From NCBI GenBank assembly GCA_039586575.1, contig JBDHKD010000002.1:68435-132434 (forward strand): a stretch of DNA of 64,000 bases. The letters run 5' to 3'. Both the position numbers and the translations under genes were made by a program. The notes beneath the pieces are model-generated. The model saw nothing but the letters and a program-made list of their open reading frames with translations, was not told the DNA's origin and ran no database searches. This document shows, one piece after another, positions 8,409-17,064 of this stretch. This DNA comes from G020344215 sp039586575 (GTDB lineage: Bacteria > Gemmatimonadota > Gemmatimonadetes > Palauibacterales > KS3-K002). Each line of letters opens with the position of its first letter. Within the stretch, counting starts at the first letter, position 1.

Positions 8409-9095
8409 ATGGCTGAACAGACAGGCGCAGAAGTCGAAAAGCACATCTTCGTGCAGACCGCCAACGACCGTTTCAAGAAGTCGTCCGGGCAGTGGCTCGC
8501 CGGTGGTGTGATGCTGGCCACCGCCTTCCATTTCGGCCTGTTCGCCTTCTTCCCCGAGCTGACGGCCTCCGACGTCAGTTTCGGGGTCAACGAGTTCGAG
8601 GCGATCGAGCTGCCGCCTGAGGTCGAGATTCCGCCACCGCCGGAGCAAATCGCCCGGCCCGCGGTACCCGTGGTAGCGGCCACCGAACTGGAAGAGGACA
8701 TCACGATCGCGCCGACTACGTTCGAGGAAAACCCGGTAGAGTCCCTGCCGCCGCCGCCGAGCGATGCCAGCCGGTTGGGCGACAGGCCGGTCTTTACCCC
8801 GTATACGGTGAGGCCCGAGATCAAAGACCGCGTCGAGGCTCGCCGGATCGTTCTGCGCAACTACCCGAAGCTGCTGCAGGACGCCGGCATCGGTGGGACA
8901 GTCAACGTCTGGCTGTTCATCGACGCCAACGGTGCGGTGAAGAACGCACAGGTGCAGAAGGGTTCGGGCAACTCGGCGCTCGACCAGGCCGCCATCAAGT
9001 CCGCGTACGACTTCGAGTTCACTCCGGCGCTCAACATGGACAAGCGAGTTCCTGTTTGGGTGTCGTTCCCGATCCAGTTTGAGGTGACGCGGTAG
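8409..9095 (+). CDS. tonB: TonB-family energy transducer
   Basis: Periplasm-spanning protein that passes ExbB/ExbD energy to outer-membrane receptors. A cytoplasmic lead of about 33 residues is followed by one transmembrane helix (WLAGGVMLATAFHFGLFAFF), a short Pro-rich spacer (LPPEVEIPPPPEQIARPAVP) and a C-terminal TonB_C domain (YPKLLQDAGIGGTVNVWLFI ... ALNMDKRVPVWVSFPIQFEV). The cytoplasmic lead is longer than in E. coli TonB. No TonB-dependent receptor is in the window. The operon ends here at a strong terminator. Confidence 0.93.
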   Translation: MAEQTGAEVEKHIFVQTANDRFKKSSGQWLAGGVMLATAFHFGLFAFFPELTASDVSFGVNEFEAIELPPEVEIPPPPEQIARPAVPVVAATELEEDITIAPTTFEENPVESLPPPPSDASRLGDRPVFTPYTVRPEIKDRVEARRIVLRNYPKLLQDAGIGGTVNVWLFIDANGAVKNAQVQKGSGNSALDQAAIKSAYDFEFTPALNMDKRVPVWVSFPIQFEVTR

Positions 9096-9118
9096 AGTTT
9101 CGCCTGTCTGCTCATCCG

Positions 9119-9155
9119 AGGCCCGGCATCGCGGAGGTGATGCCGGGCCTTTTGT
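9119..9155 (+). terminator. Strong intrinsic terminator of the exb-tonB operon
   Basis: A perfect 12-bp stem, AGGCCCGGCATC (9119-9130) with GATGCCGGGCCT (9139-9150), has an 8-base loop and is followed by TTTGTCTT. Confidence 0.9.
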
Positions 9156-9156
9156 C

Positions 9157-9185
9157 TTGATTCGGCTGGATCGGGCGCGTAAGTT
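9157..9185 (+). promoter_or_regulatory. Possible promoter of yggS giving a near-leaderless mRNA
   Basis: TTGATT (9157-9162) and TAAGTT (9180-9185) are 17 bases apart. Transcription would begin near 9192, right at the yggS start codons (GTG 9189, ATG 9195), which lack a Shine-Dalgarno. Both hexamers are only moderate matches. Confidence 0.4.
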
Positions 9186-9188
9186 TGC

Positions 9189-9896
9189 GTGATTATGTAT
9201 CTTGAGCGACTTGAGAACGCGCTGCCCGAAGTCCGCGCAAGGCTCGAGTGGGGGTGCCGGCGCGTCGGTCGCTCCGCTGCCGAGTCGGTTACCATCGTCG
9301 CGGTGACAAAGGGCCATCCGCTCGAGGCGCTCTACGCGGCCCGCGACACGGGCCTGCAAGTGATCGGTGAAAGCCGTGTGCAGGAAGCGCGCGAGAAGTG
9401 GGAAGTTGCGGGCGACGCGGGCCTGACCTGGCATCTGGTGGGGCATCTGCAGCGCAATAAGGTGCGTCAAGCGCTGGAGATGTTCGAGTTGATTCACTCG
9501 GTCGACTCGATACGATTGGCCGAGGCAATCGACAAGGAGGCGGGGAAGCAAGCTCGCCGGGCAGCGATCCTCATACAGGTCAACGCCTCCGGCGAGGAAG
9601 CGAAGCACGGTTTTCCTGTGGACGAGGCACTTGGTGCCGTCGGCTCGATCTGTGCCATGGAGAACTTGAGGGTGATGGGGCTGATGACCATGGCACCGTT
9701 TACAAACGATGAGGGCGTGCTGCGTAACGCGTTTCGCCGCACGCGCGAACTTTTTCAACATTGCCGCGGCGGTATCGATGAGTTCGAAGCACGACACCTC
9801 TCGATGGGAATGACCAACGACTTCGAGATCGCGGTAGAAGAGGGCAGCACGATGGTGCGACTTGGCACCGTGCTGTTCGGGGAGCGGTTACGATGA
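9189..9896 (+). CDS. yggS: YggS/PLPBP family pyridoxal-phosphate homeostasis protein
   Basis: A PLP-binding single-domain protein of the alanine-racemase N-terminal fold, involved in vitamin B6 balance. The PLP lysine lies in VTIVAVTKGHPLEALYAARD (about residues 34-53). GESRVQEAREKW, HLVGHLQRNKV and the C-terminal LSMGMTNDFEIAVEEGSTMVRLG phosphate-binding stretch are all family hallmarks. Length 235 is normal. The start is GTG 9189 or ATG 9195; no Shine-Dalgarno precedes either. The end overlaps the DivIVA-like gene by 4 bases; a yggS (ylmE)-divIVA neighbourhood is common in Gram-positives near ftsZ. Confidence 0.94.
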   Translation: MIMYLERLENALPEVRARLEWGCRRVGRSAAESVTIVAVTKGHPLEALYAARDTGLQVIGESRVQEAREKWEVAGDAGLTWHLVGHLQRNKVRQALEMFELIHSVDSIRLAEAIDKEAGKQARRAAILIQVNASGEEAKHGFPVDEALGAVGSICAMENLRVMGLMTMAPFTNDEGVLRNAFRRTRELFQHCRGGIDEFEARHLSMGMTNDFEIAVEEGSTMVRLGTVLFGERLR

Positions 9897-10543
9897 TCGA
9901 CCTGACGCCACTCGACGTGCGCAAGAAGAAGGGCGACTTCAGGCGCGCCGTCCGAGGATACGACACGGAGCTCGTGGACGACTTTCTCGACATGGTCGCC
10001 GAACGTCTCGAGGAACTCGTCAAACAGAACGTCGCGCTGACGGAGCGCGCGGAGCACCTTCAAGTACAGGTCGCCTCCTATCGCGAGCGCGAGAAGGCGC
10101 TCAACGAGGCGCTGGTGACTGCACAGCAGCTCCGCTCGGATGCGCAGGCCCAGGCGGATCGGGAAGCCGACCTGCTGCGACGCGAGGCGCAGAGCCAGGC
10201 GGAGCGTATCATCGAGGAGGGTCAGCGGTCGTACCGCGAGATCGCTCGTGAGATCCAAGTGATCGAGACCCGTAGACGCCAGTTCATCCGCGCCTTCCGC
10301 ACTTTGCTGGAGCGGTACTTGTCCGAACTCGAGGTCGAGGAAGTGCGGTTGAGCGAGTCGATCGCTGAACCGCCGGCTGTGACGCCGGTTCCGGCCCCGC
10401 CGCCCGGTCCCCGGCCGGACCCGGAGGCGCCGGAGACGGAGGGCAACGCTGGGCCGGCGGGCTCCACAGAAGCTGACGAGGCCCAAGGAGGTGAGTGGCT
10501 TTCGTCACTTGTCGCGGAATCAGAGAAGGAGGAGCAAGCCTGA
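9893..10543 (+). CDS. DivIVA domain protein
   Basis: The N-terminal 60 residues match the DivIVA domain: LTPLDVRKKKGDFRRAVRGYDTELVDDFLD, where the membrane-inserting loop and the R/GY...VDDFLD segment are recognisable. Residues 45-150 form a long coiled coil rich in Ala/Glu/Arg. The last 60 residues are Pro/Glu-rich and probably disordered. DivIVA proteins bind curved membrane at poles and septa and recruit division, polarity or wall-growth factors. The start overlaps yggS (ATGA) and the stop overlaps punA (TGATG). The 216-residue length is typical. Given the polarity switch MglA/MglB in this window, a polar-scaffold role is possible but unproven. Confidence 0.88.
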   Translation: MIDLTPLDVRKKKGDFRRAVRGYDTELVDDFLDMVAERLEELVKQNVALTERAEHLQVQVASYREREKALNEALVTAQQLRSDAQAQADREADLLRREAQSQAERIIEEGQRSYREIAREIQVIETRRRQFIRAFRTLLERYLSELEVEEVRLSESIAEPPAVTPVPAPPPGPRPDPEAPETEGNAGPAGSTEADEAQGGEWLSSLVAESEKEEQA

Positions 10544-11376
10544 TGGAGCGACCCGGCGAGCTGCTCGAGCGGATCCGCGCCGCGTCGAGTGCGGTGCGGG
10601 CTCGCTCCGGCCTCGAACCACGGATCGGGATCATACTTGGCACGGGCTTGGGCGCGCTCGCTGAGGAGATCGACGCGCAGACCGTCGTTCCGTACGACGA
10701 GATTCCCGACTTTCCGGTCCCGACGGTGGAAAGCCATAGCGGCCGGTTGCTGCTCGGCCATCTATCCGGACAACCGGTCGTCGCCATGCAAGGCCGTTTC
10801 CATCGCTACGAGGGCTATACCCTCGAGCAGGTGAGCTTTCCGGTTCGGGTCATGCGGGACCTCGGTGCGGACACGCTCATCGTTTCCAACGCCTGCGGTG
10901 GGATGAACCCCATGTGGGACGTCGGAGATCTCATGCTGATCGCCGACCACATCAACCTGATCGGAGACAACCCCCTGATCGGGCCGAACCCTGATGAGCT
11001 GGGTCCACGCTTTCCCGATATGTCGGAGCCGTACGACCTGGCTCTTCAGCGGCTGGCCATTGATGTGGCGCGGGATAGCGGTGTCACGCTGCGGCGCGGT
11101 GTATACGTGGCGGTGCCCGGGCCGAATTTGGAGACGCGTGCCGAGTACCGTTTTCTGCGGTTGATCGGCGCCGATGTCGTCGGTATGTCCACGGTACCGG
11201 AAGTCATCGTCGCCGTGCATGCCGGCATGAAGGTCTTGGGCGTATCGATCATCACCGACGCCTGTCTGCCGGATGCGCTGAAGCCGGCAAGCGTCGAGGA
11301 TATCATCCGGGTCGCCGGTGAGGCGGAGCCGAAGCTCACGCATCTGATCAAAAATGTCGTGGCCCGGTTGGGCTGA
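10543..11376 (+). CDS. punA: Purine-nucleoside phosphorylase (trimeric PNP type)
   Basis: Splits inosine or guanosine with phosphate into base and ribose 1-phosphate. IGIILGTGLGALAEEI (phosphate loop), ESHSGRLLLGHL, MQGRFHRYEGY, NACGGMNPMWDVGDLMLI and the C-terminal GADVVGMSTVPEVIVA are signatures of the trimeric class. The ATG at 10543 overlaps the preceding stop (TGATG) and has AGAAGGAGGAG upstream; it gives 277 residues, normal for the family, while a longer in-frame start at 10495 would duplicate the end of the DivIVA-like gene. Its stop overlaps ileS (TGATGG). Confidence 0.94.
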   Translation: MERPGELLERIRAASSAVRARSGLEPRIGIILGTGLGALAEEIDAQTVVPYDEIPDFPVPTVESHSGRLLLGHLSGQPVVAMQGRFHRYEGYTLEQVSFPVRVMRDLGADTLIVSNACGGMNPMWDVGDLMLIADHINLIGDNPLIGPNPDELGPRFPDMSEPYDLALQRLAIDVARDSGVTLRRGVYVAVPGPNLETRAEYRFLRLIGADVVGMSTVPEVIVAVHAGMKVLGVSIITDACLPDALKPASVEDIIRVAGEAEPKLTHLIKNVVARLG

Positions 11377-14300
11377 TGGCCGATATGAGCGACAAGCTAT
11401 ACCGCGAGATACCCGACAACCCCAACGAGCTCGAAGAAGCCGTTCTCGAGATTTGGAACGACGAGGATACTTTCCAGCGCTCGCTCCAGCTCACCAGCGA
11501 TGGCGAGCCATTCGTCTTCTACGAAGGACCACCGACTGCGAACGGTCGGCCCGGTATTCACCACGTCTTCTCGCGGACTCTGAAGGACATCTTCTGCCGC
11601 TACAAGACGATGCGGGGGTACTCCGTCACCCGCGTGGCCGGCTGGGATACCCACGGCCTCCCCGTTGAGGTTGAGGCAGAGAAAGCTTTGGGTATCTCCG
11701 GCAAGCCGGAAATAGAGAAGATCGGTGTCGAGCGCTTCGCCGAGGTCTGCCGCGAGCACATCTTTACCTACAAGGAGGAATGGGAGAGACTCTCGTTCCG
11801 CATCGGCTTCTGGCTCGACTATTCACGCGCCTACATCACCTGCTCGCCGGAATTCGTCGAGAGCGTCTGGTGGGCGCTCGCCCAGTTCCACCGGAAGGGC
11901 CTGCTCTACAGAGGCCATAAGGTCGTGCCGTATTGTCCACGCTGCGGGACCGGCCTGTCCAGCCACGAGGTCGCGCTCGGCTACGAGGACGTCACCGAGC
12001 CTGCGGTGACGGTCAAGTTCGCCGTCGAGGGGCGCCCCGCTGAGTACTTGCTCGCCTGGACCACTACACCCTGGACGCTGCCCGGCAACGTCGCTCTCGC
12101 CGTGAGTCCGATGATCGCTTATGTGAAGGCGCGCGTGGGTAACGAGATATACTACCTGGCCGAGCGCCTGGCTGACGAGGTACTCGGCCAGGACTACGAG
12201 GTTCTCGAGATCGTGCCCGGCGGTGCGCTGGAGGGGCTACGCTACGAGCCGCTGTTCCCGTTCTTGTCTGACATCACCGGCAAAGAGAGCGGTTGGAGGG
12301 TGGCGTTGGCGAACTTCGTCACGGCCGATGAGGGCACCGGGATCGTGCACACCGCGGTCATGTATGGGCAAGACGACTACGACCTCGGCGTGGATATCGG
12401 CCTGCCGATGTATCACTTGGTGGACGAGGAAGGGAAGTTCACTGCGGATGTCACCCCGTGGTCGGGTCTGTTCGTCAAGCTTGCCGACCCCAAGATCATT
12501 GAGGCGTTGGAAAAATCGGGCAAGCTGTGGCGGGTTGCCGACTACACCCACAGCTATCCCTTCTGTTGGCGCTGTAAGACACCGTTGCTCTACTATGCTC
12601 GCGATTCCTGGTACCTGAGGACCACGGCGGTGAAGGAGCGGCTGCTGGCCAACAATGAGGCGGTTGGCTGGCATCCACCGGAGATCGGCCGCGGGCGTAT
12701 GGCAGAGTGGCTCGAAAACAACGTGGACTGGGCGCTCTCGCGTGATCGATACTGGGGGACTCCGTTGCCGGTGTGGATCTGTGACGAGAACGAGTCCCAC
12801 ATTGAGGTCATCGGGGGCTACGAGGCGCTTGCCGCGCATGCCGGCATCGAGATCGGATCGGATTTCGACCCGCACAAACCGTTCATCGACACCGTGAAGT
12901 GGCCGTGCTCGGAGTGTGATGGAACGTTACGTCGTACTCCGGAAGTCATCGACACCTGGTTCGACTCCGGTTCGATGCCGTTCGCCCAGTGGCATTACCC
13001 GATCGAGAACGGCGACATCTTCGAGAACCAGTTTCCCGCGGACTTCATCGCGGAAGGCGTCGATCAGACACGTGGTTGGTTCTATTCGTTGCTGGCCATC
13101 TCGACGGTCCTCTTCGATAGGGCGCCGTATGGGAGCGTTGTAGTCAACGGCCTCCTGCTCGATGCCTACGGCGTCAAGATGTCGAAATCTCGTGGCAATG
13201 TGGTCGATCCTTGGGACGCGATCGGCGAGTTCGGCGCTGACGCTGTCCGCTACTATTTCATATCGGTAAGCAACCCGTGGCTGCCGAAGCGTTATGATCC
13301 GAAGGCCATAGCGGAGGTTCGTCGAAAGTTCTTTGCAACGCTCTCGGCCACCTATCGTTTCTTCGAACTTTACGCGAACATTGAGGGTTGGGCACCGGCT
13401 GGGGCGCCACCGGTCGGCGAGCGACCGGTGATGGATCGTTGGTTGCTCTCGCGCCTCGATAACCTGGTGGAAGCCTGCAGATCCGATCTCGACAACTACA
13501 ACGTTACACACGCCATTCGCCGGATCGGTGAGTTCGTTGTTGACGATCTATCGAACTGGTACGTGCGACGTTCCCGGCCACGTTTCTGGGGTACGCGTGC
13601 GGCAAGCCGCGAGACCATGAACGCGGCCTTCAGCACACTCTGGGAAAGCCTGGTGACAGCCTGTCGCCTGATGGCCCCGATGATTCCATTCAGCAGCGAT
13701 TGGATCCACCGAGAGCTCACGGGCGGAGCCTCTGTCCACCTCGAGAAGTACCCGGAGACGGCGGGCCGCCAGGATGAGCCGCTCGACGCGGCCATGGAGG
13801 TCGGGCGCCGCCTTTGTGGCCTCGGCCGCGCCGCCCGCGAAGCTGCCAACATCCGTGTCCGCCTGCCGTTGCGGAGGTTGGCGGCTGCCGTCCCCGGCGG
13901 CCGGCCGGCGGGAATGAACGACGAGCTGCTCGACATCGTGCGGGAGGAGCTGAACGTGAGGGAGGTCGAGTTCGTCGGCGATCCGGGCGAGCTGATCTCC
14001 TATCGGGCGGAGCCGAGCTTCGCCGTGCTGGGACCCGAGTTCGGTGTGCGAGCACAGGCGGTGGCCGAGGCCATCAGGGCCGTGAGCGCCCCGGAGCTCG
14101 GCGCCTGGCGCTCGCGAGGCGGTCCGCTGGCCGTGGAGATCGACGGCGATCGCCTGGAGGTGCCCGAGGCTGCCGTGAAGCTGGTGGAGGAACCCCAGGC
14201 CGGTTTGGTGGTTCAGTCGGACGGCGGCTTCGTCGTCGGGTTGGACACGGCGCAGGACGAGGAACTGCGGCTGGAAGGGACCGCCCGCGAGCTGGTGAAC

Positions 14301-14540
14301 CGGATCCAGCGGCTGCGCCGGGAGGTTGGGCTGGAACTGGACGATCGGATCCGATTGGGTATCTTTGGGGCGCCCGAGGTCGCCGTAGCGGCGGAAGCTC
14401 ACCGCGACTACATAGCCGCCGAGGTGCTGGCTTTGGAGGTCGAGATCGGCCGGCAGCCGCCGGATGCCGGGGTTTACGAGCACATGAGGAAGACCCGGCT
14501 GGACGGGCATGAAGCCGTGATCGGTGTGCAGGTTACTTGA
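11376..14540 (+). CDS. ileS: Isoleucyl-tRNA synthetase, type 2
   Basis: Charges tRNA-Ile. Class I motifs: the HIGH region is GIHH within GRPGIHHVFSRTLKDI (about residues 59-74), followed by GWDTHGLPVEVE; the KMSKS loop is VKMSKSRGNVVDPW. The editing domain (LLAWTTTPWTLPGNVALAV) and the anticodon-binding domain are present. Length 1054, the PGIHHV form of HIGH and TWFDSGSMPFAQWHYP place it in the type 2 (eukaryote-like) group, whose members are often naturally mupirocin-tolerant; that is family knowledge, not a measurement here. It is translationally coupled to punA. Confidence 0.96.
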   Translation: MADMSDKLYREIPDNPNELEEAVLEIWNDEDTFQRSLQLTSDGEPFVFYEGPPTANGRPGIHHVFSRTLKDIFCRYKTMRGYSVTRVAGWDTHGLPVEVEAEKALGISGKPEIEKIGVERFAEVCREHIFTYKEEWERLSFRIGFWLDYSRAYITCSPEFVESVWWALAQFHRKGLLYRGHKVVPYCPRCGTGLSSHEVALGYEDVTEPAVTVKFAVEGRPAEYLLAWTTTPWTLPGNVALAVSPMIAYVKARVGNEIYYLAERLADEVLGQDYEVLEIVPGGALEGLRYEPLFPFLSDITGKESGWRVALANFVTADEGTGIVHTAVMYGQDDYDLGVDIGLPMYHLVDEEGKFTADVTPWSGLFVKLADPKIIEALEKSGKLWRVADYTHSYPFCWRCKTPLLYYARDSWYLRTTAVKERLLANNEAVGWHPPEIGRGRMAEWLENNVDWALSRDRYWGTPLPVWICDENESHIEVIGGYEALAAHAGIEIGSDFDPHKPFIDTVKWPCSECDGTLRRTPEVIDTWFDSGSMPFAQWHYPIENGDIFENQFPADFIAEGVDQTRGWFYSLLAISTVLFDRAPYGSVVVNGLLLDAYGVKMSKSRGNVVDPWDAIGEFGADAVRYYFISVSNPWLPKRYDPKAIAEVRRKFFATLSATYRFFELYANIEGWAPAGAPPVGERPVMDRWLLSRLDNLVEACRSDLDNYNVTHAIRRIGEFVVDDLSNWYVRRSRPRFWGTRAASRETMNAAFSTLWESLVTACRLMAPMIPFSSDWIHRELTGGASVHLEKYPETAGRQDEPLDAAMEVGRRLCGLGRAAREAANIRVRLPLRRLAAAVPGGRPAGMNDELLDIVREELNVREVEFVGDPGELISYRAEPSFAVLGPEFGVRAQAVAEAIRAVSAPELGAWRSRGGPLAVEIDGDRLEVPEAAVKLVEEPQAGLVVQSDGGFVVGLDTAQDEELRLEGTARELVNRIQRLRREVGLELDDRIRLGIFGAPEVAVAAEAHRDYIAAEVLALEVEIGRQPPDAGVYEHMRKTRLDGHEAVIGVQVT

Positions 14541-14572
14541 GCGACGTGCAGAGGAAACTTGAGGAATAGACG

Positions 14573-14959
14573 ATGCCACTGACCAAGAAAGAGCTGGCGC
14601 ATTTCGAGAAGCGCCTTCTGGAAGAGCGGGCGCGAATCGTCAAGCAATTGGCACAGTTCGATGAGTCTTTCTCGGATACGCTCCAGGGCTCTGATGGCGA
14701 TCTCTCGGCCTATAGCTTCCACATGGCCGACCAGGGTACCGATGCGATGGAACGCGAGAAGGCTTTCCTCTTTGCCAGCAAAGAAGGACGCTTCCTGTTT
14801 CACATCGACGAGGCGCTCCGCCGAATCTACAAGACACCCGAGAATTTCGGTGTCTGCCAGGAGTGTGGCGAGGACGTTGGGTTTGAGCGGCTCGACGCCC
14901 TGCCTCACGCGCGGCTCTGTATCAAGTGTAAGGAACGCGAGGAGAACAACGGTGCCTAA
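14573..14959 (+). CDS. DksA/TraR family zinc-finger protein
   Basis: A 128-residue protein with an N-terminal coiled coil (LTKKELAHFEKRLLEERARIVKQL), a segment DLSAYSFHMADQGTDAMEREKAF, and a C-terminal four-cysteine zinc finger (CQEC ... CIKC). Members bind the RNA polymerase secondary channel and change initiation at stringent-response promoters. The coiled-coil tip lacks the exact DxxDxA of E. coli DksA but has ADQGTD, the form common in many non-proteobacterial members, so the effect on polymerase cannot be assumed. It lies 32 bases after ileS and overlaps lspA by 8 bases. Confidence 0.9.
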   Translation: MPLTKKELAHFEKRLLEERARIVKQLAQFDESFSDTLQGSDGDLSAYSFHMADQGTDAMEREKAFLFASKEGRFLFHIDEALRRIYKTPENFGVCQECGEDVGFERLDALPHARLCIKCKEREENNGA

Positions 14960-15515
14960 CGGCTACTCGCGCGCCGAGGAAGCCGGCAGGCCTGAGGATT
15001 TGGCGGAGGCTGCGTTGCGGGGCAAGCTCGGGGCCTTCGCAGGGACCGCCAGTCTGATCCTTGCCCTCGATATCTTGACCAAGCTGCTGGTCCAGCAGAC
15101 GCTGCACGTCTACGATTCGATAGCGGTCTTTGGCGATTTCTTCCGCCTGACGTATATCTACAACCCTGGCGCGGCGTTTGGCCTTCACCTCGGACCGTAC
15201 TCTCGGTTCATCTTCCTGGCGTTGGCCTTCGTCGCCCTCGGCGTCCTCATCGTCATGTATCGGCACACGCCGGCGAGCGACCGGTTGCGGTTGTTCGCCA
15301 TAGGTGCGATCGCCGGTGGCGCGCTGGGCAACGTGATCGACCGTATCCGCTCGGCCGAAGGTGTCGTCGACTTTCTCGATTTCGGGATCGGGAATCTCCG
15401 CTGGCCCGTCTTCAACATAGCCGACACAGCGGTCACGGTAGGTGCGATCTTGCTGCTCGCCTCGCTCTGGGCTGAGGACCAACGGCGGGACCGAGAGGCG
15501 AGTGGAACGAGTTGA
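14952..15515 (+). CDS. lspA: Signal peptidase II (lipoprotein signal peptidase)
   Basis: Inner-membrane aspartyl protease that removes the signal peptide from prolipoproteins. Four hydrophobic helices are present. The catalytic Asp pair lies in GNVIDRI and FNIADTAV, and NPGAAFGL is a further signature. The GTG at 14952 sits inside the upstream gene's last codons, with GAGGAGAAC as the ribosome-binding site; it gives 187 residues. A 30-residue hydrophilic lead precedes the first helix, slightly longer than usual. Substrates in this window include the lipoproteins at 58460 and 63464. Confidence 0.95.
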   Translation: MPNGYSRAEEAGRPEDLAEAALRGKLGAFAGTASLILALDILTKLLVQQTLHVYDSIAVFGDFFRLTYIYNPGAAFGLHLGPYSRFIFLALAFVALGVLIVMYRHTPASDRLRLFAIGAIAGGALGNVIDRIRSAEGVVDFLDFGIGNLRWPVFNIADTAVTVGAILLLASLWAEDQRRDREASGTS

Positions 15516-16470
15516 GGCCCGAGACGGAAGTGTAACGTATCGGGTCGAGGTCGGTAAGGCCGCCGGGCAGCGCATCGACCGTTATCTCGCCGAAAAGCTC
15601 TCCATTTCACGCTCGCAGATCGCGGCCCTGATCGAAGCCGGCCGGGTCCGAGTCGCCGGCCAGATCACCAAGAAGAGCTACCTGCCCGAGCCGGGTGACC
15701 TCATCCTGGTCGAGATCCCACCGCCCGAGCCTCTGGTCGCCGAGGCAGAGGACATCCCGGTGACAATCGTCTTCGAGGACGAGGCCTTCCTGGTCGTGGA
15801 CAAGCCGGCGGGCATGGTCGTCCACCCCGCGCCGGGACACCCAAGAGGAACCCTGGTCAACGCGCTTCTGCACCGGGTGGAACGGCTGTCGCCGATCGGA
15901 GGTGCCCGTCGTCCCGGAATCGTCCACCGGCTCGACAAGGACACGTCCGGCCTGATGATTGTCGCCAAGCAAGAGCCAGCCCACCGTCGTCTGGCCGATG
16001 CTCTGGCGCGACGCAAGATCGGTCGCCGCTACTTGGCCGCCTGTTGGGGACATTTACGCGAGGATAGCCTCCAAGTGGAAGCCGAACTCGGCCGTCACCG
16101 CAGCGATCGCAAGCGGATGGCGGTCGTTCGGGGCTCGCGTCCGGCGCTGACCGAGATCGAACGGCTGGAGCAATGGAAGAGCGCCGACTTCCTGCGGGTC
16201 CGGCTCCATACTGGCCGCACCCACCAGATCCGTGTCCATCTGCGACATATCGGCCACCCCATAGTCGGCGATCGCCAGTACGCCCCCGGTTGGGAGCAAG
16301 GGCTGGAGGGTCGCTGGGCGCGCGACTTCGCCAACCGGGTCAATCGGCAGTTCTTGCACGCGGCGCAGCTGGCCTTTGAGCACCCCTATACGGGCCAACA
16401 GCTAGAGTTCGAGGCCCCGCTCCCCGAGGACCTGGCGGGGGCCGCCGACTGGGCCCGTCGGACAAGTTGA
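15502..16470 (+). CDS. rluD: 23S rRNA pseudouridine synthase, RluD/RluA family
   Basis: Converts uridines to pseudouridine in 23S rRNA. An N-terminal S4 RNA-binding domain (QRIDRYLAEKLSISRSQIA, then AGRVRVAG) precedes the catalytic domain with the motif HRLDKDTSGLMIVAK, whose Asp is catalytic, and the TGRTHQIRVHLRHIGHPIVGD stretch. The GTG at 15502, preceded by GAGAGGCGA and overlapping the lspA stop by 14 bases, gives 322 residues. An lspA-rluD order is widespread. The stop codon lies within the -35 box of the next operon's promoter. Confidence 0.94.
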   Translation: MERVEARDGSVTYRVEVGKAAGQRIDRYLAEKLSISRSQIAALIEAGRVRVAGQITKKSYLPEPGDLILVEIPPPEPLVAEAEDIPVTIVFEDEAFLVVDKPAGMVVHPAPGHPRGTLVNALLHRVERLSPIGGARRPGIVHRLDKDTSGLMIVAKQEPAHRRLADALARRKIGRRYLAACWGHLREDSLQVEAELGRHRSDRKRMAVVRGSRPALTEIERLEQWKSADFLRVRLHTGRTHQIRVHLRHIGHPIVGDRQYAPGWEQGLEGRWARDFANRVNRQFLHAAQLAFEHPYTGQQLEFEAPLPEDLAGAADWARRTS

Positions 16471-16495
16471 CCGGGGCGTTAGTCGTTATTATACT
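16467..16495 (+). promoter_or_regulatory. Near-consensus sigma-70-type promoter of the Che/Mgl operon
   Basis: TTGACC (16467-16472) and TATACT (16490-16495) are 17 bases apart. The -35 box overlaps the rluD stop codon. Predicted transcription starts near 16502, about 65 bases before the cheW start. It is the only convincing promoter before the next 17 genes. Confidence 0.75.
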
Positions 16496-16566
16496 TGTAC
16501 TTCCGCGATTGACTGCATCGCGATCCCTCCCCCAATTCCCACACTGTGATCCGAGGGTTGCAATCG

Positions 16567-17064
16567 GTGTCGGACTCCGCCAGACGCCAACTGCTCGTCG
16601 AGGTCGGCGAATACCTTTTCGCCGCCGAGGCCGACGAAGTGCGCGAGGTGATGGGTCGTACCGAGGCGACACCGGTACCCGGCGCGGTGCCGGGTGTGCT
16701 GGGGCTGATCAATCGCCGCGGTAAGGTCATAGTCGCCGGGGAACTCGGCACGCTTCTCGGCATCGGTGCGCGGCCGGGCGATGAATCGGCCCTGGTCGTC
16801 TTCGCTGATGGAGATCGTCGCATCGCGCTGCTCGTCGATCGGGTGGTCGGCATGGCCCCGGGTCCGAGAGGCGAGCTGGACGTCAGAAGTGAACTGCTCG
16901 AGGCGCTGGACGCCCGCGATGTGGTGACGGGAGTGGGGCGTTACGGCGGGCGGCCGTATTTCCGGCTTGACGTGCAAGCGATATTCGCACGGGTGCTCGA
17001 TCAACCGGCGACCGTGGCCGGTCGATCGCGCCTGAGTGAGCGGCAAGATAGGAGCGACAAATGA
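16567..17064 (+). CDS. cheW: CheW-like adaptor protein (single domain)
   Basis: A single CheW domain: LLVEVGEYLFAAEADEVREVM, then GVLGLINRRGKVIVAGELGTLLG (the turn contacting receptors and CheA) and a C-terminal strand-rich half. CheW links CheA to receptors in chemosensory arrays. The GTG at 16567 has GAGGG 9 bases upstream; a GTG at 16546 in frame lacks one. It gives 165 residues. It is the first gene of a run whose stops and starts overlap: its end overlaps cheY by 4 bases. A second CheW protein with two domains ends the Che part of the operon. Confidence 0.9.
   Translation: MSDSARRQLLVEVGEYLFAAEADEVREVMGRTEATPVPGAVPGVLGLINRRGKVIVAGELGTLLGIGARPGDESALVVFADGDRRIALLVDRVVGMAPGPRGELDVRSELLEALDARDVVTGVGRYGGRPYFRLDVQAIFARVLDQPATVAGRSRLSERQDRSDK

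Noticed and set aside
8316..9797. 493-codon open frame on the minus strand opposite tonB and yggS
   Set aside because: Antisense to two clear genes and across a strong terminator; low-complexity composition, no domain.
11376..14540. Apparent loss of the HIGH motif in IleS (GIHH instead of HxGH)
   Set aside because: PGIHHV is the normal form in many type 2 isoleucyl-tRNA synthetases, so the enzyme is not defective.
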